Assembly: GCA_021739765.1 (NCBI GenBank)
Contig: JAIPBD010000010.1
Coordinates: forward strand, 1 to 64,000
Reading direction: 5' to 3'
DNA length: 64,000 nt
Source: Melioribacteraceae bacterium
GTDB taxonomy: Bacteria; Bacteroidota; Ignavibacteria; Ignavibacteriales; Melioribacteraceae
This document shows, piece by piece, positions 35,273 to 44,492 of the stretch. The notes below the pieces were generated by a model. It ran no database searches and had not been told where the DNA came from. It saw only the letters and a program-made list of their open reading frames with translations. The position numbers and the translations under genes are program-made. The stretch's first letter is position 1. Every line of letters starts with the position of its first letter.

Positions 35273-35965
35273 ATGTCAAACAAAAAATTCGATATTTTTT
35301 TTGCATTTGTTAAATTGAAATCATATTTGACATCACTTATTGATGAACCTGAAACAGCATCGAGTAATCTTGAGTTAACTGAAGAATATTTTGGCAGAAA
35401 ATATCCCCATAAAAAAGAAGAATTGATCGAAATATTAAAATTGAATGGAATAAATTGTGATGCCGATATCGCTTTCGAATCTTTAATTAATACTAAATTT
35501 AAAGAGATTGCCCGGGCTTATCATTCAAAAATAGATATCCAAACAATTTTGAGTGATCTTGAAATCGAATCAACCGAACTTTCCGAAAAACTGAAAGTAA
35601 TTGATGATATCGTCAGCGAGCGAGATAAAAGTACAAAAACGATTATTCGAAATCTCCTTTCCCTCGCTAAACAATGGGCAATCCATAAAGAAATTGAAGT
35701 TGATATTGACGACTTCTCAACTTTGGATGAAGAAGAAGTTATAAGAATTGAGGAGAAAGCAGAATTAAACGAACTTGATGTAAAATCTCATTCATCATTT
35801 AAAGATATTGTTTTACTCTCAAATAAATACCTCGAGGAATTAACGGATCATTTTTTCCTATACGGCGGCAATGTTTATCTAAAAGAATTACTTAACCTGC
35901 TCGAAAAAATCAAATCGAATGTAGATCAGAAATACGAACAGCTCTATAAAAATTCCGGGTTGTAA
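35273..35965 (+). CDS. hypothetical acidic helical protein, 230 aa
   Basis: The chain is mostly charged and predicted helical, with heptad-like spacing of hydrophobic residues in the second half and no signal peptide or membrane segment. GNVYLKELLNLLEKIKSNVD near the end looks like a coiled-coil. No motif was recognised. A CGAGG site precedes the ATG. It lies convergent to the CDF transporter gene with a 13-base gap. Confidence 0.6.
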   Translation: MSNKKFDIFFAFVKLKSYLTSLIDEPETASSNLELTEEYFGRKYPHKKEELIEILKLNGINCDADIAFESLINTKFKEIARAYHSKIDIQTILSDLEIESTELSEKLKVIDDIVSERDKSTKTIIRNLLSLAKQWAIHKEIEVDIDDFSTLDEEEVIRIEEKAELNELDVKSHSSFKDIVLLSNKYLEELTDHFFLYGGNVYLKELLNLLEKIKSNVDQKYEQLYKNSGL

Positions 35966-35978
35966 GTGGAATAATTTC

Positions 35979-36881
35979 TTATTTGTTAAGATTACAGTTA
36001 ACACAGTCCGGGTCAGACTCAATTTGGAATGTTGAGTGATCTATCCCAAAATGATGCTTTAAATAATAAGAGGTTTTTTGAATAAACTGATCATGGTTTT
36101 TTAATTCGGGTGCGATAAGGTGCACGGTTAACGCGGCTTCGGTTGTACTCATTCCCCAGATATGTAAGTCGTGAACATCGTTGACTAATTCAATACTTCT
36201 CAAATATTCATCTACCTCATTAAAATCAATCTCTTTCGGGACGGCGTCCAAAGAAAGATTAAACGATTCTTTTAACAACCCCCAAGTTCCGTAAGTGATC
36301 ACAATTACAATTCCCAAACTGATTATGGGATCGATTAAATACCAAGAAGTGAAATTGATTATTAATCCACCGAGCACCACTCCGGCAGAAACTCCCGCAT
36401 CAGCGGCCATGTGCAAAAACGCCCCTCTGATGTTTAGGTCGGATTTCCGTCCTTTAATAAATAATAATGCGGTAATAGTATTAATAAAAACTCCGATACC
36501 CGCTACAATCATCACAGTTGTTCCGGCTACAGGTTCGGGCTCTAAAATTTTCCGGATGGCTTCAATAGCAATCGCTCCGACAGCGATCATTAAAAAAACC
36601 GAATTAAATAACGCGGCAAGAATTGTGGATTTCCTCATTCCGTAAGTTTTGGTTTTTGAGGCGGCTTTTTTTGCAAGATGCGCCGCGCCCCAAGCTAAAA
36701 GCAAACCAAGAACATCGCTTAAATTATGTCCGGCATCCGCAATTAATGCCATCGAATTCACGATTAAGCCATAGAATACTTCGACAAGAATGTATATGGA
36801 ATTTAGTATTACCCCAAATGCAAAGGCCTTGTTAAAATCCTTCACTTCGTGAGTGTGTGTATGTGAGTGATTGTGGGACAT
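35979..36881 (-). CDS. cation diffusion facilitator (CDF) transporter
   Basis: The 300-residue protein starts with a His-rich segment (HNHSHTHTHEV), has six membrane helices and the metal site ALIADAGHNLSDV in helix 2 with LHMAADAGVSAGVV in helix 5. A cytoplasmic ferredoxin-like domain with LHIWGMST follows, and CVNCN is at the end. It probably exports Zn2+, Co2+ or Cd2+ by proton exchange. It is likely transcribed alone. Confidence 0.92.
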   Translation of the reverse strand: MSHNHSHTHTHEVKDFNKAFAFGVILNSIYILVEVFYGLIVNSMALIADAGHNLSDVLGLLLAWGAAHLAKKAASKTKTYGMRKSTILAALFNSVFLMIAVGAIAIEAIRKILEPEPVAGTTVMIVAGIGVFINTITALLFIKGRKSDLNIRGAFLHMAADAGVSAGVVLGGLIINFTSWYLIDPIISLGIVIVITYGTWGLLKESFNLSLDAVPKEIDFNEVDEYLRSIELVNDVHDLHIWGMSTTEAALTVHLIAPELKNHDQFIQKTSYYLKHHFGIDHSTFQIESDPDCVNCNLNK

Positions 36882-36964
36882 AAACTCTAGCTTGTTTTGA
36901 GCAAAACTAATAAAATGAAATCAGAATAAAAAAGTGGATTGAATCCATGAAAATGGATAATTGA

Positions 36965-37498
36965 ATATTATATCTTAATTACGGATTTGAGATAGAACGA
37001 GCAAAGTTCACTGAGTTTAGAGAAGTGAACGACGGTTCGACAAGCTCAGCGTCCAAGTGGGAGAAGATAGGATTTGTTGAGGGACACGGAACAACCAATT
37101 CGCCGCAAATTTATTCATTCGTGGATATTGCCTCTTTCACCGGAAAAGGTCAATACAGATTAAAACAAATCGATTTTGATGGTAAATACGAGTACTCAAA
37201 TATTATTGAAATATCTGTTAATAATATCCCCGTTGAATTCGAACTTCATCAAAATTATCCGAATCCATTTAATCCGACTACTATAATTAGTTATAGTAGT
37301 CCGGTAAGTGCTCAACTAATTAGTATTAAAGTATATGATATTATTGGAAATGAAATCGCCAAATTGATTGAGGAACGAAAAGATCCCGGAAATTACTCAC
37401 TCGAATTCGATGCATCCGCGTTGCCAAGCGGAGTGTATATTTATAAATTGTCTGTCGGCGGATATTCTGATTCAAAAAAAATGCTCCTGATAAAGTAA
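36965..37498 (+). pseudogene. truncated 3' remnant of a T9SS cargo protein
   Basis: The open frame from 36965 (just after an in-frame TGA) reads NYGFEIERAKF, then WEKIGFVEGHGTTNSPQIYS and YRLKQIDFDGKYEYSN, a fragment common just before the sorting domain in long Ignavibacteria secreted proteins. It ends with a complete T9SS type A domain (YPNPFNPTTIISYSS to KMLLIK). The only start codon, GTG at 37025, would give a 157-residue protein without a signal peptide, so the fragment cannot reach T9SS. The catalytic or structural front of the gene is gone. It includes GGTTCGACAAGCTCAGC (37035-37051), which looks like a short dispersed repeat read in frame. Confidence 0.75.
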
Positions 37499-37631
37499 TG
37501 CTCACACTATAGTAATTCAGATTGTGCAGAATGAGATCTTCTAATAAAAGTGTGGGAAATGGATATTGGAATTAGACAATGTTTATTGTCATTTTAATCA
37601 TTTTAGAATCAATTTAATTCTAATTGAGAAA

Positions 37632-38184
37632 GCTTCGAATTCCGGTACATACTTGAATATATTTCACCGAATAGACGCTGATTTTTCTCAGTAAAAAAAT
37701 GAATTACCTGATCTGAAAGTCCATCCCCATTTTCGATAAGTTTCGGTTCATTTAGCATCGATCCAAGCGGATTCATCGCTTACGTTGCAGCTATTGGGTA
37801 ATTGATATTCCCGTGATTGATATCAATATTTTTGAAAATAAAATATCCGGATTTTGCTGAACGATCCAACCACTGCTCTTTGATTGCTTCTTCCAAAATG
37901 AGACATTGCTTATCAATAACTTCAGCTAAAGCAGCTGCCATATTTACAGTGAATCATTTCAATCAGATATTGAAATTTTGTTCACCCAGGAACCATCCGG
38001 CAAGCTTATTTTATTCAGCGACTATTCCATAACTCGAATTGTTGCGACAAGCTGGGTTTCTTCTTTATTTTTATCAGCGAGATGTAAAAACGGATGAACT
38101 GATTCCCCACTTCGGTCTACACAGCAATTCTTTACACCATTTCTCCAGCAAATCTTTGCATAAACATTCAAATTCTGTTTTCAT
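37632..38184 (-). pseudogene. decayed gene, perhaps a six-hairpin glycosidase
   Basis: In the 962-base gap 37499-38460 the minus strand shows protein-like pieces in shifting frames. They are an N-terminus from an ATG at 38184 (MKTEFECLCKDLLEKW), then HLADKNKEETQLVATIRVM, a stop, SLNKISLPDGSWVNKIS, another stop, AEVIDKQCLILEEAIKEQWL and NHGNINYPIAAT, a stop, and DQVIHFFTEKN. Several stops and at least one frameshift break the frame. The phrases read like the front half of an alpha/alpha-barrel glycosidase, but this is only an impression. Around it nothing else is seen in 37499-37631 and 38185-38460. Confidence 0.5.
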
Positions 38185-38460
38185 ATTAACTCTCAAATTT
38201 TAGAGAGTTTAGTATATATTCGTTCTGTCACACCGGTGGATGCAAGACTACGGAAGAGAAATTTTCTAATAAATTTTCTTTTTGCAAGCCTTCGTATCAA
38301 AAGTCAGGATGCCTCAAAATTAGTAAGATAAACGGTTTTATTAACTCAAGTAACAGTTAATAGTAACAGTTATTCACATGATAATACGATTGAAGTTGGC
38401 TAATTTCTTTTACAAAATTTTATGAATCCTCATCTTTTACATGTTTAATACGGAGCGGAA

Positions 38461-39435
38461 ATGAGTTATAGCCCAAGTGGAAAGAGATACAATGAAATGT
38501 TATATAACCGTGTTGGTAAAAGTGGATTAAAGTTACCCGCAATTTCTTTAGGGTTATGGCAACATTTCGGTGAAACGGATGTCTACGCTAACTGTAAAGA
38601 AATAGTGTGCCGAGCATTTGATTTGGGTATCACTCATTTTGATCTTGCCAATAATTATGGAAATCCTCCGGGGTCGTCTGAAGACATAATCGGTAGAATC
38701 CTGAATACTGAACTAGAAGGTTATCGGGATGAAATTCTTATTACCACAAAAGCGGGATACGATATGTGGAGTGGACCTTATGGCGAATGGGGATCTAAAA
38801 AGTATCTCGTTGCAAGTTTAGATCAAAGTCTCAGAAGAATGGGACTTGATTACGTCGATATGTTTTATTCCCACAGATTTGATCCTGATACGCCACTTGA
38901 AGAAACAATGGGTGCTCTTGATTTAATAGTCAGACAAGGGAAAGCGCTTTACGTTGGAATCTCGAATTATGATTTAGAAAACACAAAAAAAGCAGTTCAA
39001 ATTTTGAAAGATCTCGGAACTCCTTGCCTAATTAACCAACCAAGTTATTCTATGTTTAATCGCTGGATCGAAGACGGACTTCAGGATTTCCTTGAAGAGG
39101 AAGGAATTGGTACAATTATTTTTCAACCGATGCAGAGAGGGTTGATTACCAACACTTATTTAAATGGAATACCGGCCGATAGAGCTGAAAGTTTGAAAGA
39201 AATTGGAATTACTGAGGAAAGAATAGCAAAAGCGAGAAAATTGAATGAAATCGCGGTTAGAAGGGAGCAATCATTAGCGCAGATGGCGATTGCTTGGACA
39301 TTGAGAGGAGGAAGAGTCGCTTCTGTTCTAGCAGGTGCGGATAAAATTCTTCATGTCGAAGAAAATGTGAAAGCCCTGAATAATTTAGAATTCTCAAAAG
39401 AAGAGCTCTCAGAAATTGATGAGATCTTAAAATAA
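38461..39435 (+). CDS. aldo/keto reductase, YghZ/L-glyceraldehyde-3-phosphate reductase type
   Basis: The 324-residue barrel enzyme begins with YNRVGKSGLKLPAISLGLW and shows the AKR catalytic set: HFDLANNYG (Asp and Tyr), ILITTKAGYD (Lys) and DMFYSHRFD (His). AWTLRGGRVASVLAGAD near the C-terminus belongs to the NADPH site. Members reduce sugar aldehydes, methylglyoxal and similar compounds. A GGAG site precedes the ATG. It heads the glycan-related gene group. Confidence 0.9.
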   Translation: MSYSPSGKRYNEMLYNRVGKSGLKLPAISLGLWQHFGETDVYANCKEIVCRAFDLGITHFDLANNYGNPPGSSEDIIGRILNTELEGYRDEILITTKAGYDMWSGPYGEWGSKKYLVASLDQSLRRMGLDYVDMFYSHRFDPDTPLEETMGALDLIVRQGKALYVGISNYDLENTKKAVQILKDLGTPCLINQPSYSMFNRWIEDGLQDFLEEEGIGTIIFQPMQRGLITNTYLNGIPADRAESLKEIGITEERIAKARKLNEIAVRREQSLAQMAIAWTLRGGRVASVLAGADKILHVEENVKALNNLEFSKEELSEIDEILK

Positions 39436-39588
39436 ACTACGAGAGTATTCGCAGAATAATGGACGAGAATAAAGAGTTAATCTTGAAGTATAATGAATAC
39501 ATGATTAGTGAATGTAATTAAGTTAAATTTTCGCCTAAGATTCTTTGAGAACTGAAAATATTGGGAAGCAAAACATGGGAGTACATTT

Positions 39589-41481
39589 ATGAATAATAAT
39601 TACGTTTTTTTTAAGCGAATTATGAAATTGAAATTAATTCATCTCCTTCTAGTTGCACTTCTGATCTTCTGCAATTTACAAACCCTTGGGAAAGGTAATT
39701 ATAAAAATTTCAAAGTCTCAGTTTACACAAGGGCCTACGAAGTACAAAAAATGTCGGATTCTCACTGGCTCGATTCTACCTGGCAAGTAATCTCTTCTCA
39801 GCTAAAAGTAGATAAAATATATCTCGAAACTCACCGTGATCTGATCATAGTTAGCAAGGAAGTTTTGGAAAATGCGAAAAAATTCTTTGAAAATAAAGGA
39901 TTGGAAGTCGCCGGTGGAATAACTTATACTATTGATGAGAGTAATTATTTACAAACTTTTTGTTATAGCAGAGAGCAATATCGAAAAAAAGCTCAGGAAA
40001 TAATTGAACATTCAGCTTCCATCTTTGATGAAGTAATTCTTGACGATTTTTTCTTTACTAATTGTAAATGCGATACTTGTGTTGTAGGTAAAGGCGACCA
40101 AAGTTGGTCAGAATATCGATTAAATTTAATGACCGAAGCTTCAAAGAATATTATTCTCGGTCCCGCAAAAAAAGTAAATCCAAACGTTCAAGTGATAATC
40201 AAATACCCAAACTGGTACGATCATTTTCAAGAATTGGGCTTCAATTTGGAAACCGAACCAAAACTTTTTGACGGTTTATATACCGGAACAGAAACTCGCG
40301 ATGGGGTCTTCAGTGAACAACACCTTCAGCCCTATTTAGGATATTCAATATTTCGTTATTTCAACAACTTGAAACCTGGTAAGAATGGTGGTGGATGGGT
40401 TGATACAGGTGGAATGAGATTTTATGACCGCTACGCTGAGCAGCTTTGGTTAACCATTTTAGCTAAAGCTCCTGAAATGACGCTATTTGACTACAGACAA
40501 TTGTTATATCCATTGAAAGATAATTGGACTCCTAAATGGAAGGATGAGAATACAAGTTTTGATTATAGTTCCTTTTTCCCAAATGCCGCATCGGCAACGG
40601 TGGCAAAAATTGGTTCCCATTCTCTAAAAATAATAGATAAAATTGCGGGTGAATTGGGTCAACCCTACGGTATTAAATGTTATAAACCGGCCCACTCAAT
40701 CGGTGAAGATTTCCTCGAAAATTATTTAGGAATGATAGGTATTCCAATTGATATGGTTCCCGAATTCCCAACAGAGAGCAAAGTTGTTCTATTAACAGAA
40801 CATGCAAAAAAGGATTCGGAAATTGTTCAGAAAATTAAACAACAACTCATCGCCGGTAAAGATGTTATAATTACCTCCGGTCTTGTGAATGCTCTGCAAG
40901 ATCGAGGTTTGAGAAATTTGGTGAATCTTGAATACACGAGTAGAAAATCAAATGTTAATGAGTTTCTAATCAATCGCAAGATTGTTCCTAGCAATAAATC
41001 AATTATTATCCCGCAAATCCAATACAGTACTAACGATTCGTGGGAATTGATTTCAGGAATGGATAGCGGTTTGGGCTGGCCTTTACTCCATGCCGGCATC
41101 TTTTCCAATGGAAAATTGTACATGCTTACCGTTCCGGAAAATTTTAGTGATCTGTACAATCTTCCGGTGAAAGTGTTAAATAAAATTAGGGAAGTTGTTT
41201 GTAATCGTTTGGGTATTGAGCTAAATGGTGGAGCAAAAATTTCATTATTCCTTTATGATAATAGCACATTTGTAGTGGAATCTTTCAATGACGAAACTGT
41301 GGAAGTGGAAATATTGCTTCAAGAAAAAGCTAATTCAATTATCGATTTGTCTACAAATGAAAAACTCAAAATGGAGGTCGTACCAGAATCTGGAAATCCG
41401 CGTGGCAAACCAACACCGGAAAAATATGGATATAAAGTAACGTTGCCGACTCATTCATTTAGGGCATTTAAAATTAATTGA
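39589..41481 (+). CDS. secreted putative TIM-barrel glycosidase, family not assigned
   Basis: The 630-residue protein has an N-terminal hydrophobic signal segment (about 14-33). A likely (beta/alpha)8 region contains DEVILDDFFFTNCKCDTC (about 147-164), with paired Asp residues at a strand end, NVQVIIKYPNWYD and FDGLYTGTETRDG. Two Cys pairs may bind a metal or form disulfides. C-terminal beta domains and no T9SS tail follow. The arrangement looks like glycoside hydrolases that place acidic residues at strand tips, but no family could be named. The start at 39589 has a GGGAG site. It is flanked by other glycan-active genes. Confidence 0.6.
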   Translation: MNNNYVFFKRIMKLKLIHLLLVALLIFCNLQTLGKGNYKNFKVSVYTRAYEVQKMSDSHWLDSTWQVISSQLKVDKIYLETHRDLIIVSKEVLENAKKFFENKGLEVAGGITYTIDESNYLQTFCYSREQYRKKAQEIIEHSASIFDEVILDDFFFTNCKCDTCVVGKGDQSWSEYRLNLMTEASKNIILGPAKKVNPNVQVIIKYPNWYDHFQELGFNLETEPKLFDGLYTGTETRDGVFSEQHLQPYLGYSIFRYFNNLKPGKNGGGWVDTGGMRFYDRYAEQLWLTILAKAPEMTLFDYRQLLYPLKDNWTPKWKDENTSFDYSSFFPNAASATVAKIGSHSLKIIDKIAGELGQPYGIKCYKPAHSIGEDFLENYLGMIGIPIDMVPEFPTESKVVLLTEHAKKDSEIVQKIKQQLIAGKDVIITSGLVNALQDRGLRNLVNLEYTSRKSNVNEFLINRKIVPSNKSIIIPQIQYSTNDSWELISGMDSGLGWPLLHAGIFSNGKLYMLTVPENFSDLYNLPVKVLNKIREVVCNRLGIELNGGAKISLFLYDNSTFVVESFNDETVEVEILLQEKANSIIDLSTNEKLKMEVVPESGNPRGKPTPEKYGYKVTLPTHSFRAFKIN

Positions 41482-41546
41482 ATGACATTTAACAAAAAAT
41501 AAATTATTTATTAATCGAAAAAATCAATTTAGAGAGAAAAAGTATT

Positions 41547-42869
41547 ATGAAAAAATTCATCGTATTATTGTTCATATTCACATATGTCTTTTCCAATAAT
41601 TATGCACAGGAAATCAGTCCTTGGCTATTTGGTCAAAACCATTGGATGGAACAAGGTGATGAGGGAGATAGACCTGGATATGTAAAACAACTTTGGCCAA
41701 TGGTTGAAGAAAGTGGTATCCAAATGGTACGAATTGGAGGAAACGGATATGAACATCGTTTCCCAAATCGTGAAAAATTAGATTCAATGATTGATTCAAT
41801 CCGTGCAATTGGTGCAGAACCACTTTTACAGATACCAAGCACATACACAAATGAAGAAGCGACCGAATTGATCAAGTACTATAAGTATTCTGAAGGAAAA
41901 GGTGTTCGTTTCTATTCAATTGGTAACGAGCCGGTTTGTAATAAAGCTGATGAAATTGATATAGTTTATCCTTACATAACCCGTCTTGCACCTGTGATGA
42001 AAGCTGCTGATCCAACAATTAAAATATTTGTTTTTGATGCTTGTACTCTTTCTAAAACCGCTCATGAAGCATTATGCGGCGGTCGATTAGACGTTACAGG
42101 AAGGGATGAAAATGGTAATTGGATGATTGATGGATTTGCGTTCCACAATTACCCAAATGGGAGTGATTTTGCCCGCGACGATGTGGTTTTTTCTGGTCCT
42201 GCCAAAATTGAAAAACAAATTATAGAATTGCTGGAAATGATGGAGATAGCTAATAAGAAACATGGAAGAACCGGAGATGCAAAGCTGCTTTGGGGATTAA
42301 CGGAAGTAAATGTAACATACCGAAATCCGGACAGGGAAATATCGGGAATCGGCAATCCTTCATTTCTCGGAGGTCAATTTATTGCTGAGATCTTTGCCTT
42401 AGGAATGCAATATGGAGCATTTAGTGTGGATCCATGGTGTATAAATGAAGTAGACAGAATCGGAACGGATTTCGGCTATATCGGATTACCCTCCGAATTT
42501 TATCCTCGATCAAGTTATTATCATACGCAAATGATGACCGCGAATATGAAAGGTAAATTTTTACCAACTGAAAGCAACAACTCTTATGTAAAATCAATCG
42601 GTTCAATCAGTGATGATCAAATATGTTTGATGCTTTTGAATAAGGATCAAGATCGGGACCATGAATTTGATATTTATTTAAATGACGCTGGCATTTCGCT
42701 AAAACCGATGGTAATTAGGGCGGATTTAAATCTTGATGTAAACATATCGGGCGTAATTCCAAATCAAACCACAATAATGTATGTCCTATCGAGAAGCGGC
42801 GAAATTCTTAAGAAATATACTTATGGTTTAAAGCATAATATGAAATATTTGCCACCGGATGAAGATTAG
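41547..42869 (+). CDS. secreted clan GH-A-like glycoside hydrolase
   Basis: A signal peptide (about 1-21) precedes a (beta/alpha)8 barrel. Motifs are VRIGGNGYEHRF (about 61-72), SIGNEPVC with probable acid/base E128 and WGLTEVN with probable nucleophile E253; the NEP and second Glu pattern defines clan GH-A. A C-terminal beta-sandwich ends the protein. It is a paralogue of the next gene, sharing the order and spacing of these motifs. The GH family (30, 39, 44 or 51-like) and substrate cannot be fixed. A GAGAGAAA site lies just before the ATG. Confidence 0.75.
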   Translation: MKKFIVLLFIFTYVFSNNYAQEISPWLFGQNHWMEQGDEGDRPGYVKQLWPMVEESGIQMVRIGGNGYEHRFPNREKLDSMIDSIRAIGAEPLLQIPSTYTNEEATELIKYYKYSEGKGVRFYSIGNEPVCNKADEIDIVYPYITRLAPVMKAADPTIKIFVFDACTLSKTAHEALCGGRLDVTGRDENGNWMIDGFAFHNYPNGSDFARDDVVFSGPAKIEKQIIELLEMMEIANKKHGRTGDAKLLWGLTEVNVTYRNPDREISGIGNPSFLGGQFIAEIFALGMQYGAFSVDPWCINEVDRIGTDFGYIGLPSEFYPRSSYYHTQMMTANMKGKFLPTESNNSYVKSIGSISDDQICLMLLNKDQDRDHEFDIYLNDAGISLKPMVIRADLNLDVNISGVIPNQTTIMYVLSRSGEILKKYTYGLKHNMKYLPPDED

Positions 42870-42956
42870 AATCGATAATTAATGGAAGAAAACAACTTTT
42901 CTTAAAATGAGGTAAATTTAATACTTGGGAATTGTACAACGCAAAGTGGAGGAGAA

Positions 42957-44291
42957 GTGCAGACTAAAGAATCACCTTTAAACTTGAAAAAATTAAATAA
43001 ATCAAAAACTGTTTTTATTGGATTTTTGCTGATAATTAATTCCGCGATGCTTGGTCAAGCAATCAGTCCAATTCTTGTCGGAAATAATGTTTGGTACATA
43101 AATCCAAGTGAAGAAGTTTGGCAGAAAACTGCCGAATCGGGTTTGACCCTTATTAGAATTGGTGGTCACCGTTATGATGTTGAAATGCCTTCAAAAGAAA
43201 CACTTTTAGATTGGGTAAATCGTATCCAAGGAATGAACGCAGAACCAATGTTGCAAGTTTCGCAATATCAAACCCCCAAACAAGCCGCTGAAATCGTAAA
43301 ATTTTTCAACATTGAAAAAAATGGGAATAAAGCGCCTATTAAATTCTGGAATATTGGTAACGAACCCTGGCTTCAGAATGGCAGAAAACCATTTGATTCT
43401 GTCGGAGCTTTTGTGGAAACTTACTTTAAACCAATTGCTGCTGCGATGAAGGAAGTTGATCCTTCAATAAAAATTTATGGTCCGGATGTTTGTGATTACA
43501 TCGATGAAATTTATAATGATCTTTTCGGTGGCAAGAATGATATTACAGGAAAAATCCCCGGAAAGGGGTATTATTATTGCGATGGTCTTTCATGGCATCG
43601 TTATCCTCAGGGTGACGGAAATCCTGCGACTGATGGATATATAGACATATTTGAAAGAATTGTGAAAGCCAAAGCGAAAACTGATTTTGTGAACGAAAAA
43701 CACCACCGCACCGGAGATGATAAATTAATTTGGGGAATTGGTGAATATAACTCCAAGGGTGGAGAAATTGTTCACACCTGGGAAAATGGTCAAATGTTCG
43801 GTGCCGTCTTGGGTGCGGTTATGAAATATGAAGGATTATACGCAGCTACATGGAGTATGTTCGAACACGATGGCAGCAGAACCGGGACAGATTTCAGTTT
43901 CCTGGATGGAGATAACTTGACTCCAAGAGCTTCGTACCGCCACATGGAATTTATCGCGAAATACTTTAAAGGAAATTATGTTGATGGAATTTCATCTCAT
44001 CAAGGAATTATTTGTTTCGGCTCAAAACAAGATGATGCGGTTTCTGTATTAATTATGAACAGAGAAACATCCGGTGAATTAGCCTATACATTGAATTTAA
44101 ACAATAAATCAGAAATTGGGGACCATGTAAGTCTAAGTCTTAATACGAATGTGAGTAAGAAAATTGAAGGTGTTATAAAAGCAGAATCATCCCAATTACT
44201 AATTTTTGATGGGAGCGAAATCAAAATGTATTCTTATTCGAAAGCTGATTTTTTGAATGGGGAGGCGCCAAGTCTTAGAGGTGTGCGGTAA
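42957..44291 (+). CDS. secreted clan GH-A-like glycoside hydrolase, paralogue
   Basis: The GTG at 42957 follows a strong GGAGGAG site, and there is no better ATG. The signal segment (about 17-34) leads into the same barrel as the preceding protein: IRIGGHRYDVEM (about 66-77), NIGNEPWL with probable acid/base E136 and WGIGEYN with probable nucleophile E263. The Glu spacing (127 against 125 residues) and C-terminal beta domain match. Identity is well below half by eye, so the duplication is old and substrates may differ. Confidence 0.75.
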   Translation: MQTKESPLNLKKLNKSKTVFIGFLLIINSAMLGQAISPILVGNNVWYINPSEEVWQKTAESGLTLIRIGGHRYDVEMPSKETLLDWVNRIQGMNAEPMLQVSQYQTPKQAAEIVKFFNIEKNGNKAPIKFWNIGNEPWLQNGRKPFDSVGAFVETYFKPIAAAMKEVDPSIKIYGPDVCDYIDEIYNDLFGGKNDITGKIPGKGYYYCDGLSWHRYPQGDGNPATDGYIDIFERIVKAKAKTDFVNEKHHRTGDDKLIWGIGEYNSKGGEIVHTWENGQMFGAVLGAVMKYEGLYAATWSMFEHDGSRTGTDFSFLDGDNLTPRASYRHMEFIAKYFKGNYVDGISSHQGIICFGSKQDDAVSVLIMNRETSGELAYTLNLNNKSEIGDHVSLSLNTNVSKKIEGVIKAESSQLLIFDGSEIKMYSYSKADFLNGEAPSLRGVR

Positions 44292-44492
44292 ACTTTAACT
44301 ATAAATCAGTTATCGGATATTTAAATTAGTAATGTGCTAAGTCAGATTATCTCTTACCACTATAGAGTATTCTTATTAAAAATCAAGAAATATATAAGTC
44401 TTAGATAATTCTTATAAAAGAGTTCAAATGATAGGGTCGGTCTCGGAATTAAAAATTTAGTTCTTGTCACGAACCCCATTCCCGATATATAG

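Noticed and set aside
37817-38032. Plus-strand ORF of 71 codons
   Set aside because: It lies opposite the decayed minus-strand gene, has no start site context and no family resemblance.
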